Shown: piece after piece, positions 10,825 through 20,930 of the stretch
How positions within the stretch are numbered: the stretch's first letter is position 1
How the letters are laid out: each line of letters opens with the position of its first letter
DNA from: Salminus brasiliensis
Lineage: Eukaryota > Chordata > Actinopteri > Characiformes > Bryconidae
Length of the DNA stretch: 64,000 nt
Assembly (NCBI RefSeq): GCF_030463535.1
Contig: NC_132893.1
Location: forward strand, 30,760,782-30,824,781
Direction: 5' to 3'
Translations under genes and position numbers: made by a program
Notes under the pieces: model-generated
Database searches by the model: none
What the model was told of the DNA's origin: nothing
Seen by the model: the letters and a program-made list of their open reading frames with translations, nothing else

Positions 10825-11003
10825 GCAAGTATCTGAATAAGAGAGACAGAGAGATTATTCTTATTTTAAGAATTTGGGGTGGTTTCGCTTTGGGATTTTT
10901 TTTTTTTTTAATTTTTTTTATTTTAGAAAATAAAAATATATTTTTTTAAATGTTATAATTAAGTGAAATTAACGTTTCTGTTTTTTTTTCTTGCTCTTTT
11001 CAG
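10825..11003 (+). other. Candidate GC-AG intron in the nrarp leader
   Basis: The 5' side reads acag/gcaagt, the stringent consensus used by GC-AG introns. The 3' side reads ttgctcttttcag/tcaccc with a strong pyrimidine tract. The 179-nt interior is very T-rich. Removal would shorten the leader without touching the reading frame. Transcript evidence is absent. Confidence 0.35.
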
Positions 11004-11590
11004 TCACCCTTGCTGTGTGTAAGCATTAAAGCGGCTCTTGTGGAGAAAAGGAAGGTGAACTGACTGCAAACACGAGGGATTCTGCATTTTCTGCATTTCA
11101 CGGAGATAACCGCTGCTTATTGACAAAACTTTACCTCCTCGGTCGATTAATCGATTTTTATATTATTATAATTTTTTTTTCTTTCTGCCATAACCCGGTG
11201 CTGCTATTCACAAGGCGAAACGGGAGACTAGCCTCATCGTTTTTTTTAATTTTTTTAATTATTATTATTATTATTTTTGTGTGGCCTGGATCAACACACG
11301 GTTCTGTTATCGATTATTTTATTTTTTAATTTTTATAATTTTTTTGGATTTAGCCATTTCATTCCATTTGCACACCAAGTGTGTCGTTTGCTTTCTGTCC
11401 TTTTTGGGATATACAGTCATCGCTGGTTGTGTTAGACTTTAGTCCCCCCCAGCCCACCCCCAGCCCCCCGTGCTTGCTCCCCGAGTGCCTGCAACTGGGG
11501 TGTGTTATTATATTTAGAGAGAGGCTAACTACAGGCGAGACGCCCAGCCCCAGCCGGAGAGTCAGCCGGATCAGCCGGGAGCCGTGCACC

Positions 11591-11929
11591 ATGAGCCAGG
11601 CGGATATATCCACTTGCTCCGCGCCTCAGAGGGTCTTCCAGGAGGCGGTGAAGAAGGGCAACACGAAGGAGCTCCACTCGCTGCTGCAGAACATGACCAG
11701 CTGCGAGTTCAACGTGAACTCCTTCGGGCCGGAGGGCCAGACAGCGCTGCACCAGTCAGTCATCGACGGCAACCTGGAGCTGGTCAAGCTGCTGGTGAAA
11801 TTCGGGGCAGATATCCGGCTGGCGAATAGGGAGGGGTGGAGTGCTTTGCACATCGCCGCTTTCGGGGGGCACCAGGACATCGTTTTATACCTCATCACTA
11901 AGGCGAAGTACTCCTCCGGAGCCAGGTAA
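11591..11929 (+). CDS. nrarp: Notch-regulated ankyrin repeat protein
   Basis: A complete 112-residue protein in one coding exon, close to the 111-114 residues usual for vertebrate Nrarp. It starts MSQADISTCSAPQ and ends ITKAKYSSGAR; the start is the first ATG in frame, in the good context caccATGa. Two ankyrin repeats are visible: about residues 47-80 (GQTALHQSVIDGNLELVKLL) and 80-110 (GWSALHIAAFGGHQDIVLYL). In known vertebrates the protein binds the Notch intracellular domain/RBPJ complex, promotes Notch turnover (negative feedback) and stabilises LEF1 in Wnt signalling, acting in the nucleus and cytoplasm. RBPJ-type sites lie upstream at 10,525 and 7,969. The stop TAA overlaps a strong splice-donor sequence (see findings). 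Whether it is the nrarpa or nrarpb copy of teleosts cannot be told here. Confidence 0.96.
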   Translation: MSQADISTCSAPQRVFQEAVKKGNTKELHSLLQNMTSCEFNVNSFGPEGQTALHQSVIDGNLELVKLLVKFGADIRLANREGWSALHIAAFGGHQDIVLYLITKAKYSSGAR

Positions 11930-11934
11930 AGCAT

Positions 11935-11968
11935 GGCGGACAGACAGACAGACAGACAGACAGACAGC
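11935..11968. repeat. (GACA)n microsatellite just after nrarp stop
   Basis: About seven GACA units begin within ten bases of the nrarp stop. Confidence 0.9.
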
Positions 11969-12339
11969 AACAGAGACAAGTTCCTGTTTGAACCCGCTTC
12001 TCTGCCAAATGGAGAGACAGACGATGGCAAGCAAAAGTTCCCTTATAAACCAAATGGAGGGGGTGGGTGGGTGTTCTGGGGGAGGGGAGGGGAGGGGGGG
12101 GGATTTTTTGTGGGCCTTTTAATAACAATAACTAACTACATGGTCACATCTGACAGCGTGGAGAAGAAAATGCGTATATTTTGTGCGTTGGTACTAAAGC
12201 TTTTTCTGTAGGTGTGTGTCCTGCGTGTGTCCTGAATGCGTTAAACATCAGATTGGGACTCTGAACTGAACTCTAGGGGGCAGATGAACTCGCGTGTGGC
12301 GAGATGTGTGCCGCGTTGCTTTTCCCACTCCTATTCCGC

Positions 12340-12460
12340 CAAGGCCCGCCCACGCCCCGCGCCGGGATTGGCCTGTAAAGCAGGCCGTCGTTCTAGAACG
12401 CGCCGTTAGCCAATCAGCAGTGCGCGCAGGGCGGGACCTCCTCCTGCCGCAATACGGGTG
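12340..12460. promoter_or_regulatory. GC/CCAAT module with CGTTCTAGAACG, downstream of nrarp
   Basis: Holds cccgcccacgcccc, gggattggcc, the perfect palindrome CGTTCTAGAACG (12,389-12,400), agccaatcagc and gggcggga. The layout mirrors that at 2,080-2,300. It could be a promoter-like element or, if transcribed, part of the nrarp 3' UTR or intron. Confidence 0.4.
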
Positions 12461-13201
12461 GGAATACAACCAACGCGCTTGTATTAGGCTTGGGAGGGAT
12501 GGGAGGCGTTGTGTTGACCTGTTGCTCAGCTGTTTCACTAGTATGACCATTACTGAAATATCTAATCCAAAAGATGGCACTTGCTGGAATATTTGATGAC
12601 ATTTTTGGAAAGGGAAGACAAGTCTAGATCGAAGGCCTTGGATCCATCCTTAATTTGGCGTAAACACACTGATTTCAAGAAAGGTCAGATAGCAGCATAT
12701 GTTTTTTTGGCATGTTTCAGAATAATCAAAATGCATTATTATAGCCAATGCTTTTTATATCCAGTCTTGATAACGACTTTGAGTGACGTAATGTTGCTAA
12801 GTACTGTACACAATAGCTTTACTGTGCTTTCCCTGTAAGAGTAGTCCAATGTTCCCTGCGGCTTTCAGGCTAATGTGTTACTAAAACAAAAACAGCTGCT
12901 TTTGCTTTGTATCAGGAAAAAAAAGGAGTCACATTTGGAATACACTTTATAATCGTCTCTCAGTATTTCTTTTTTTTATATTATTAACACCCTGGTCATC
13001 ACTGTGAATACAGGCTGGGTTTTTCTTCCTATTTATGAAGGTACATTGAGATGATACATTTAAATTATGTTTGTGGTTATAATTTAGTTTTCTTTTAGCC
13101 TAAGGAAATGTGGTATGGGTGAACTAAGCTGCTCTGGATTCATAGAGGCCTAAAGAAGTCCCGTGTTGGAGATTCAGCCTTGCATAGCTGCCTGTTTATC
13201 T

Positions 13202-13232
13202 CATTCACTCATTCTCACCCCCCCCCCCCCCT
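13202..13232. repeat. C homopolymer run
   Basis: A run of about a dozen C follows ctcattctcac; low complexity only. Confidence 0.6.
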
Positions 13233-13972
13233 TCATCCACTGTATGTCTGGATTTCTGTATCAGCTACCTCGACTTTAAAACTTTAAAGTGTTCAACCAG
13301 TTTTGTTTTAAGCCTACTGATTCCTGTAGGGCCTTGGCCTCCCTCACTTTCTGAGCATTGCCCACTCTGGAGCCCTGGACTCTCTCTGAAGCGCAGACCC
13401 TTTGGGGGGGATTAAAAGGTAGAGAGTTAGGTGGGCTGAACCTAATTTGCTGCCACCCAGCTCTACACTGCCATTTCCACATCAGCATATCTCTCAATCT
13501 TCACTCGGGACACTTTTCCAGCAACCAAAATTAGGCTTAGACTCTATTGGTTCATCAAAACGTTCATTTTTTTATTTTTTATTTTTTCCTTCCTTCGCAA
13601 AAGCATGGTGGACACATTCTAAATGTCTGTCTGTCTCAGCCGAACGCTTACCCGTGTGTCTTCCTTCTTCTTCTTTTTTTTTTCCTATAGTTTTTAAATC
13701 AAGTTACAAAAAAGTGGACTGTAATCGCATGACTATTAATGCAGGGAGTTTTGTTGCACAAAATAATGTGGAGCCTTATACGCCCCCTAGTGCCTGGTCG
13801 GGTAACTGCCGGAGCTGAGGCTTGAGAGAAGAGTTACTACTGAGCAGGACTATTAACCTAATGTGTTTTAATGGAGAAGACTGTTCTGTTGCGTGACTGT
13901 TGTTGCAGGGGAGAAAGGACAAGATCTGCGGATCTTCAGAGTCGCCAAGAACTAAAGACGCAGAGAGCGAGC

Positions 13973-14007
<35 letters not shown>

Positions 14008-14009
14008 GG
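13973..14009. repeat. (GA)n microsatellite
   Basis: A GA tract with two small interruptions. Confidence 0.85.
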
Positions 14010-14181
14010 AATGAGAGAGCGAGAGACCTGCCTTTAAAAGTCATAGCACCCTGATGTTTGTTTCAATGCTGCTTTTATGTGTTTGTTGTTGTTTTTTTTT
14101 TTTAACAATAGCCAACAGTGAGGGAAAGAGGACAAATATCAGTTAGATTCACAGTAACTTTAACGGAAAGTCTCCTGAATG

Positions 14182-14182
<1 letters not shown>

Positions 14183-14258
<76 letters not shown>

Positions 14259-14262
14259 TATG

Positions 14263-14325
<63 letters not shown>
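14183..14325. repeat. Two long (GT)n tracts
   Basis: 14,183-14,248 and 14,265-14,325, separated by a short GA run. They create the His/Thr and Cys/Val open frames seen on both strands, which are not genes. Confidence 0.95.
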
Positions 14326-14327
<2 letters not shown>

Positions 14328-14769
14328 GGGAGAGCAAGTAAGAGCGAAAAGGAAGGAGGGAGGGAGGGAGAGAGAGCGAGTCTTGCATGCATACCACTGT
14401 TTAACTGGTTGTTGCTCGCCCTGGGAAAGCCCAGGTTTAGGCCGAGGGCTGGTTTTATACCCGGAGCAGCAGCAGCAGAGGCGATGTCCACCATCGAACT
14501 GACTGTTATTGGTCTAAACAGAACAAATATGCATCGCATGTCTTAAACTTGATATTTTTACTCTTTTTGAAAAAAAACAAAAACATTGCACTGATGACTG
14601 TTGTTCATTGGTTGACGTCACGTCAACATTTTATGTTTTTCTAAATAGAAAAAAAGGAACACAACAAAATACTATTGTATAAAAAAGCTCCAGGTTATAT
14701 TGTCTATTTTGTTTGTGTGTTACATTACATTTGCAAAGAGGCCTGTATCTCTGTGCTTGGGTGTACTTG

Positions 14770-14797
14770 TATGTATGTGTGTGTATATATATATGAG

Positions 14798-14845
<48 letters not shown>

Positions 14846-14859
14846 TGTATGTATGTATA
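14770..14859. repeat. Compound (TG/TA/TATG)n microsatellite
   Basis: A TG, then TA, then about ten TATG units. Confidence 0.9.
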
Positions 14860-14956
14860 AACGCTGAAATCCCAGGGCGCTTTCTTTTTTGAAGTGCTCT
14901 CCTGATGTTAAGTAAGGGGAATAATACATTTGATGGTAAGATCATTGTAAAACACA

Positions 14957-14962
14957 AATAAA
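14957..14962 (+). terminator. Poly(A) signal AATAAA (proximal), probable nrarp
   Basis: aataaa within acacaaataaaaattgcac, 3.0 kb past the nrarp stop. Confidence 0.4.
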
Positions 14963-15277
14963 AATTGCACGATGTTTGGCTGCTCTGCCCAGTTCTTGTC
15001 ATAACATTTATGGCACGGGGGGAGAAGCAGCTCGCTAGGTGTAAGTGAATGAGTAGATTTTTTGCTGATTTTATTATTATTATTATTTTTTTTGTTCTTT
15101 TTTTTTGTCGTGGACCAAGCTCTGTGGTGTTTGTGTCTCCAGTGAACAAAAAAAAGGACTCTGAGTTTTGAGTGATGCGAATGTGTGTTTTTGGTTTTAG
15201 CTTTTGTTTTTGTTTGTGTCCGTCAGTTTGTTTGGTTGTTTGTTTTTGTTTTCTTTTTGAACATTTGTAACACTGTG

Positions 15278-15282
<5 letters not shown>

Positions 15283-15320
<38 letters not shown>
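15283..15320. repeat. (GT)n microsatellite
   Basis: About 19 GT dinucleotides. Confidence 0.95.
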
Positions 15321-15321
<1 letters not shown>

Positions 15322-15381
15322 TCAGATGACGGAGTGCTGTAATATGTTTTGTACGTTTGTGTACAAGCCAGTAAAGAAATC

Positions 15382-15387
15382 ATTAAA
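15382..15387 (+). terminator. Poly(A) signal ATTAAA (distal), probable nrarp
   Basis: attaaa followed by a T/GT-containing downstream stretch (cttattgaaggtgtgac). It is the last such signal before the CT-rich intergenic block. Confidence 0.4.
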
Positions 15388-15409
15388 CCTTATTGAAGGT
15401 GTGACTGCG

Positions 15410-15504
15410 ACTCTCTCTCTCCTGTGTCTCTCCTGTGTCTCTCACACGTGCACTCACTCATACAAAAGCTGCTCTCTGTCCCTTTTTGGCAATCTACCTA
15501 TCCT

Positions 15505-15553
<49 letters not shown>

Positions 15554-15803
15554 CTCTCTCATTCTCTCACACTCTCTCTCTGTCTCTCTCTGTCTCTCTC
15601 ACTTCTGCGACCTCACTCTCTCTCTCCTTTTGTCATTCATTTAGCCTCTGCCTTTCATATGCTGGATAAAGGAGCGCAGGGGGTTATGGGTAACGTTTGT
15701 TTTAAAGACAGACAGTCTCTCTTACACACACACACACTCTGCTGCAATGTGAGAATTCCCACTGTTCCTGCTCACACACTAGACACATACACAAAACTTG
15801 GAC

Positions 15804-15835
<32 letters not shown>

Positions 15836-16269
15836 GCTCTCTCCTCTCTCTCTCTTTTTTGCATTTCTGCTAAATGAGAATTCCTACTTTTCCCACCTGA
15901 TTCCCACTCACTCCTACACCACATACTCACACTGTCACATTGCTGGAAAGTGAGAATTCCCACTGTTCCCGCACACACACTAAATACCTGCCCATTCAAA
16001 AACTGAACTGGAATCTCTCGTAGCTGGGAATGTCCCACTTTCCCCACCAGATTCCCACTCACACCAAAATCATTCACACAGACTTTTTTACATTACTGCA
16101 AAGAGAGGTTTCCCACTTCATCCCCCACCAGCTTCCTGCTCATGCCCTGAACTCGATCTTCAGTGCACCGCAGGAAAAACCTGCTCATACAAAAACTGCA
16201 CTCTGTCTCTCTTACACTGCTAAAAAAGTGAGAATTCCCACTTTTCCCACCAGCTTCAAACTCACTTAA

Positions 16270-16320
<51 letters not shown>

Positions 16321-16436
16321 TGTCTCTCTCTCTCTTTCTCTCTCTCTATCTCTCTCTCTCTCTCTCTCTCACTCTTTCTCTCTCTCTCTATCTCTCTCTC
16401 TCGCTCTCTATCTATCTCTCTCTCTCGCTCTCTCTA

Positions 16437-16494
<58 letters not shown>

Positions 16495-16625
16495 TCTCAC
16501 ACACACAAAAAGTGAGACTCACTCATACAAAAGCTGCTCTTTCTCCCTCTTTGGCAATCTACCTATCCTTCTCTCTCTCACTCTCTCTCTCTCTCTCTAT
16601 CTATCTCTCTCTCTCGCTCTCTCTA

Positions 16626-16676
<51 letters not shown>

Positions 16677-16689
16677 CTCTCTCTCGCTC

Positions 16690-16751
<62 letters not shown>

Positions 16752-16834
16752 TCTCACACACACAAAAAGTGAGACTCACTCATACAAAAGCTGCTCTTTC
16801 TCCCTCTTTGGCAATCTACCTATCCTTCTCTCTC

Positions 16835-16890
<56 letters not shown>
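15410..16890. repeat. CT-rich compound minisatellite
   Basis: Long (CT)n tracts alternate with two recurring themes. Theme 1, cactcatacaaaagctgctc..tttggcaatctacctatcct, occurs at about 15,453, 16,519 and 16,776; the last two copies are about 257 bp apart with their CT tracts. Theme 2, gtgagaattcccac..ttcccacc, recurs at about 15,750, 15,880, 15,950, 16,030, 16,105 and 16,230. A local tandem expansion, not coding. Confidence 0.8.
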
Positions 16891-16891
<1 letters not shown>

Positions 16892-16959
16892 GTCACTGTT
16901 GCTCATCACTTTCTGCTGTATGTATTGGTGTGTTATGTATTCTCTGAGCACATGGACGC

Positions 16960-16960
16960 C

Positions 16961-16995
<35 letters not shown>

Positions 16996-17000
16996 GACAG
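16960..17000. repeat. (CT)n(CA)n microsatellite
   Basis: A CT tract passes directly into CA and then CAGA units. Confidence 0.85.
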
Positions 17001-17794
17001 ACACTGAGTCAACACTGACTCACGTTCTATGGAACTGAAGTCAGGCAGTAATAACACACACACAGTCATAACAGCACCTCTGAAACTGTGAGAAAGTTCC
17101 AGCTGATCCGGTGCTCTTCACTCCCTCACCGCCTCACACGTTCTTTACCAGTACAGCTCTCAGAGATGAGTCGGACAGAGCCATCAGATGAATGGGTTTG
17201 GTTAACGGGTTGAACGGAGCACTGTGTAGTTCTATAACTCCAGACTGTGTCCAGCTGTTCCTCTGCAGACTCTGTTATTACACTCCTTTCACCCTGTTCT
17301 TCAATGCCCAGGACCCCACAGGACTGACCACCACAGAGCAGGTAGTATTTGGGTGGTGGGTCATTCTCAGCACTGCAGTGACACTGACGTGGTGGCTCCT
17401 TTCACGTCACCTTCGCCCACATCTCCACCCCGTCTCCTCCTTTCTACTCCCAGGCTCACCACAACCTATGAAGGGGCTCGGCTTTATGGTTGGAAGTAAA
17501 GTGAGGCCGCCCCCAAACTCCAGCCCAAAAGTCTTCTGAGTTTGTCTCCCCATTCAGCCCACCTTCCAGGGTGTGGTCCCTACTAGCAAACTACCATTTA
17601 GCTCAAACTTGCGGAGTACTTCTGATAGTTGGGTCAGATCTGGGTCAGATCATGTTCTCACCATAAACAAACCACTCCAGAGTTCATCTGGAACCAGGCA
17701 GAGACCACCTCCTCTCAAGGGTCTCCATGCGGTGATCATTCTGTGCAGATGGTGATACCCAGTATTTTCACGTGGATATCTCTGATGCTGATAC
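17001..17794. other. Non-coding intergenic sequence
   Basis: No gene. The segment at 17,300-17,420 (caggactgaccaccacagag..gggtggtgggtcattctcag) looks like a dispersed-repeat fragment, but no second copy lies in this window. Confidence 0.35.
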
Positions 17795-18180
17795 ACTATA
17801 TGGACAAAAGTATTGGGACAAGTGCTCATTCATTATTTCTTCTGAAAGCAAAGGTGCTTTTTGGAGGAACTGTCTCTACTGTCCAGGGAACAAGGCTTTC
17901 TACTAGATTTGGGAACAGCACTACTGTAAGGATTTGGTTGCATTCAGTGACAAGAGCATTAGTGAAGTCATGAAGTTGGATGATCACCGCCTCACCTATT
18001 GGACTGAACATCATCCATCAGTCCAGAGAACACAGTTCCACTGCTCCACAGCTCAATGCTGGGGGGCTTTATACCCCTCTAGCCCACGCCTGGCATCAGA
18101 CAGCATGGAGCCAATAGATTTATGTTTGTCTGCTCCAGAGAGTCCTATTCTATTGGCAGTAGTTCTCTGTAGGGACTAGA
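17795..18180. mobile_element. Tc1/mariner-like fossil, 'tattgggac' family, copy 2
   Basis: Begins with the terminal motif ctatatggacaaaagtattg and proceeds through ttctactagatttgggaaca to gtccagagaacacagttcca and ctctagcccacgcctggcat, the antisense of a Tc1-like transposase C-terminal region. Frames are broken. The end tctgtagggactagacaagc matches, inverted, the fragment at 26,488-26,570. Confidence 0.6.
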
Positions 18181-18379
18181 CAAGCTGTGTGTGTGTGTGT
18201 GTGCATTTGCACATCTGTGTCAACATATCGGCTGAATATGGCTTCTGATGTGATTCTGATATCTGATGTAATCTAATCTAATCATGATGCACGGAATCGT
18301 TTATTAAAGAATCATAGCTGAATTGAATCATTCATATGAACTGAACTGATTCACTCCTCTGGTGTACTCTAGTATTCAG

Positions 18380-18710
18380 ATGGCTTTCGTTCTTTTGGCC
18401 TCTGTGGTTGTAGAAAAGAAAGAGCAGGTAGCTGGAGGTCCTGGGACGCTCTCTGGGATGGCGCAGCAGCTCAGCAGCCCCTCAGACTGCGACCTCAGAC
18501 CCCCCCCCTCCCTTTCACCCTCCTCCCCCCGGGCAGGATGTTATTGTTGAGCTGGATTTCCATTGTCCGGCGGCTGGCTTGGCCGCCTTCCCAGAGTGCA
18601 ACAGAGAGGCCCCCTAATAGATTCTTCATGTGCCTCTGCCCCCGACACTCTGCAGAGCAGGAATTTGGAAATGATTTTAGCAGAGTCCCATCTCTCCTCA
18701 CCCCCCCACC
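18380..18710. promoter_or_regulatory. Candidate conserved non-coding element
   Basis: A non-repetitive 330-bp block between a Tc1 fossil and a polypurine tract, containing gatgttattgttgagctgga and ttccattgtccggcggctgg. No coding domain. Conservation is a guess from texture. Confidence 0.25.
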
Positions 18711-18779
18711 CCAAAACAGAGCGAGCGAGAGAGAGAGAGGCACATTCTTTTGAGGCAGTGTGAAAAAGATTTTTGTCAA

Positions 18780-18790
18780 TGAATATTTCT

Positions 18791-18832
<42 letters not shown>

Positions 18833-19735
18833 TGATACTTTGAGTCTCAGTATTCCGGAGTGACGAGAGAAAGAGAAGGAATGGAGAGAGAGAGAGGGAG
18901 AGCGAGAGATACTTGGTGGCAGTGTGAAAAAGATTTTTGCCTCTATTTCTAAGTGAGTAAAAGGATGGTGAGGAAGAGAGAAACATGGAAGAGAAAGAGG
19001 AGGAGAGAAGTAAAGAGAGAGAGGTAAAGAAAAAAGAGAGAGTGGAAGACTGGAGAGATAAAATAGCGAAAGAGAGAGAAAGTCTGAGAGAGAGAGAGAG
19101 AGAGAGAGAAGGAAAGTGGAAGAGTAAAAGAGAGTGTGAGAGAGTAAAAGAAAGAGTGACAGAAGGAAAGAGGAAGAATAACAGAGAAATAAAGGAAGAG
19201 AGGAAAAAGACAGGAGAGGAAAAGAAATAAAGTGGACGAGTGTAGCAATGGAAGACAACAATGGAAAAGAGTGAAAGAAACAGGCAGGACAAAAGAGAGA
19301 CAGAGGAGGTGAGAGGAAGGAAGAAAGACAGAGAGAGAGAGAGAGTGAAAGAAAGAGGGGGCAAAAAAGAAAAGAAAAAAAAGGACAAAATAAATGAAGA
19401 AAGAAAGAAAGTAAGAAAGAAATGAAGGAAGACAGAAATAAAGAGGAAAAGAAAGGAAGGAAGAAAGAAAGAAAGATAGAAAGGAAAAAGAGGAGGAAAG
19501 AAAGGAAGGAAGAAAGAAATGAATGAAGAAAGAAAGAATAAACAATAAAGGAGGAAAGAAAGAAAGAAGAAAAAGAGGAGGAAAGAAAGTAAGGAAGAAA
19601 TGAAGAAATGAAGGAAGAAAGAAAGGAAGAAAGAAAGAAAGAAAGAAAGAAAGTAAGGAAGAAACGAAGAAAGGAAGAAATAAAGAAAGGAAGAAATGGA
19701 GGGGGAAAGAAAGGAGGAAAGAAAGACATTCTTTA
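18780..19735. repeat. 0.95 kb polypurine tract (GA, GAAA, GGAA)n
   Basis: The + strand is almost only A and G: (GA)n at 18,790-18,830 and 19,085-19,110, then GAAA/GGAA/GAAT units to 19,730. A repeated block, gcagtgtgaaaaagattttt, lies at 18,758 and 18,921. The long Ser/Phe/Leu open frames on the other strand are composition artefacts. Confidence 0.9.
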
Positions 19736-19959
19736 ATTAAAAATTCTGAGACCCAAGGAAGAGAGAGTGAGGGTGAGAGTGAGGCAGTGAACCCCCCTGC
19801 TTTAATGCAGAGTTATGGAGGTGAAGTGGGCCCTGTGTGTTGGAGTTTTCCGTTTTCCTCTCCTGTTTTGTAGGTGGTGTATTGAGCGGAGGAATGTGGA
19901 GCCGTCTCATACCTTCACTGCTCTGGCAGCCCACCAGAAAGTGTTCCTCTGAACAAAGC

Positions 19960-20210
19960 TGCTCCCTCCTGCGAAGGCCCATTCTCCACCGCCGCTCATG
20001 TTTAAGAAGAGTGTTTACAACAGCCTCAATCAGCGCCCTCTCGGATTACTTGCCGCGCCATTTCTGTGGCCGTGTGACCCCGGGGACTGACGGAGAGAGA
20101 GAGGGGAGCGCTGCTGCCAAGAAACGATGCGAATGAATGGCTTTTTAATGCTCAGAACCTCAAACGAAACGGCCATATTTAATACTGCAGCATAACTCCA
20201 AAACAACCGT
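19960..20210. promoter_or_regulatory. Candidate conserved non-coding element downstream of nrarp
   Basis: A complex, repeat-free block with cagcctcaatcagcgccctc, tggctttttaatgctcag and aacggccatatttaatactg. No coding signal. It stands out from the purine tract and the tandem repeat on either side. Conservation is untested. Confidence 0.28.
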
Positions 20211-20574
20211 AGTTTAACTAATGGTCTCATGTACTTGGCAGGACTCAAACAATCAAAACCACACAGAAACTTTGTGGTTTTGATATTTTCCGGAATCCAC
20301 TGGAATGTTATTTAGTTTGGATTTGACTGATCTGGATTTTGGAGCTCATTGATGGCCAATAACTCACTCCTGCCTGGAGGGTTAAGTGTTATGTCATGAA
20401 CATCAGTTGGTATGAGGTAGAGAATAGCAATGCTGGAGATTTGTCATTCACACTTATGCAGCATTTCACCTTAAATTAGCAGCTTCCAAATTAGGTTGAA
20501 TCTCCACTGACTTAGTTGTCTGTCCATGACAATGTATGCCTCTTGTCAAAGATACTCAGATTATCACGTCTTCT

Positions 20575-20930
20575 TACCACAGTGGGGTGCCAAAAATGTG
20601 GGTTGCCAAAACCTTTGCCCAAAAGAAGCTCAGCCAATACATTTGGCTAAAAGCTGTGTCCATAAACTTTTGACTAACTTGTGGGGTGCCAAAACCTCTG
20701 CACAAAAGATGGTTCATCCAAAAGCTCATCCAATATGTTTGGCTTAAAGAGCTGTGTCCACAAACTTGTGTCTAAAAAGTGGGTTGCCAAAACCTTTGCC
20801 CAAAAGATGGTTGGTGGAAAATCTCATCCAAAACATTTAGCTAATAGAGCTGTGTCCATAAACTTTTGTCTAAAATGGGGGTTGAGAAAACCTTTGCCCA
20901 AAAGATGTTTGGTCCAAAAGCTCACATGGG
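20575..20930. repeat. About 100-bp tandem repeat, four units
   Basis: Units read ggttgccaaaacctttgccc - aaaagatggtt - ccaaaagctcatccaa - gagctgtgtccataaactttt. The four ccaaaacct/gaaaacct positions are about 20,606, 20,690, 20,788 and 20,886, so spacing is about 85-100 bp. No coding content. Confidence 0.85.

Larger units (their letters stand above)
11927..13908 (+). other. Candidate nrarp 3' intron overlapping the stop codon
   Basis: The donor gccag/gtaaag starts at 11,927 and contains the TAA stop. A fair acceptor gactgttgttgcag/ggg ends at 13,908. If used, splicing would remove the normal stop and append about 45 Arg/Glu-rich residues. The family length argues that the unspliced stop is the real end, so this may be unused or a minor event. 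Confidence 0.2.
13909..15400 (+). other. Probable nrarp 3' UTR (distal part)
   Basis: T-rich, single-copy-like sequence interrupted by microsatellites. AATAAA lies at 14,957-14,962 and ATTAAA at 15,382-15,387; the second sits in a typical 3' end context (gtacaagccagtaaagaaat). No other + strand gene could own these signals. The UTR limits are inferred. Confidence 0.4.

Noticed and set aside
14102-14539. His/Thr-repeat and Cys/Val-repeat open frames
   Set aside because: Translations of the two (GT)n microsatellites.
14631-15877. Frames of 230-250 codons on both strands
   Set aside because: Built from microsatellites and probable nrarp 3' UTR; no family similarity.
18495-19729. 297- and 317-codon - strand frames rich in Ser, Phe and Leu
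   Set aside because: Antisense of a polypurine tract; different frames are open at once and there is no domain.
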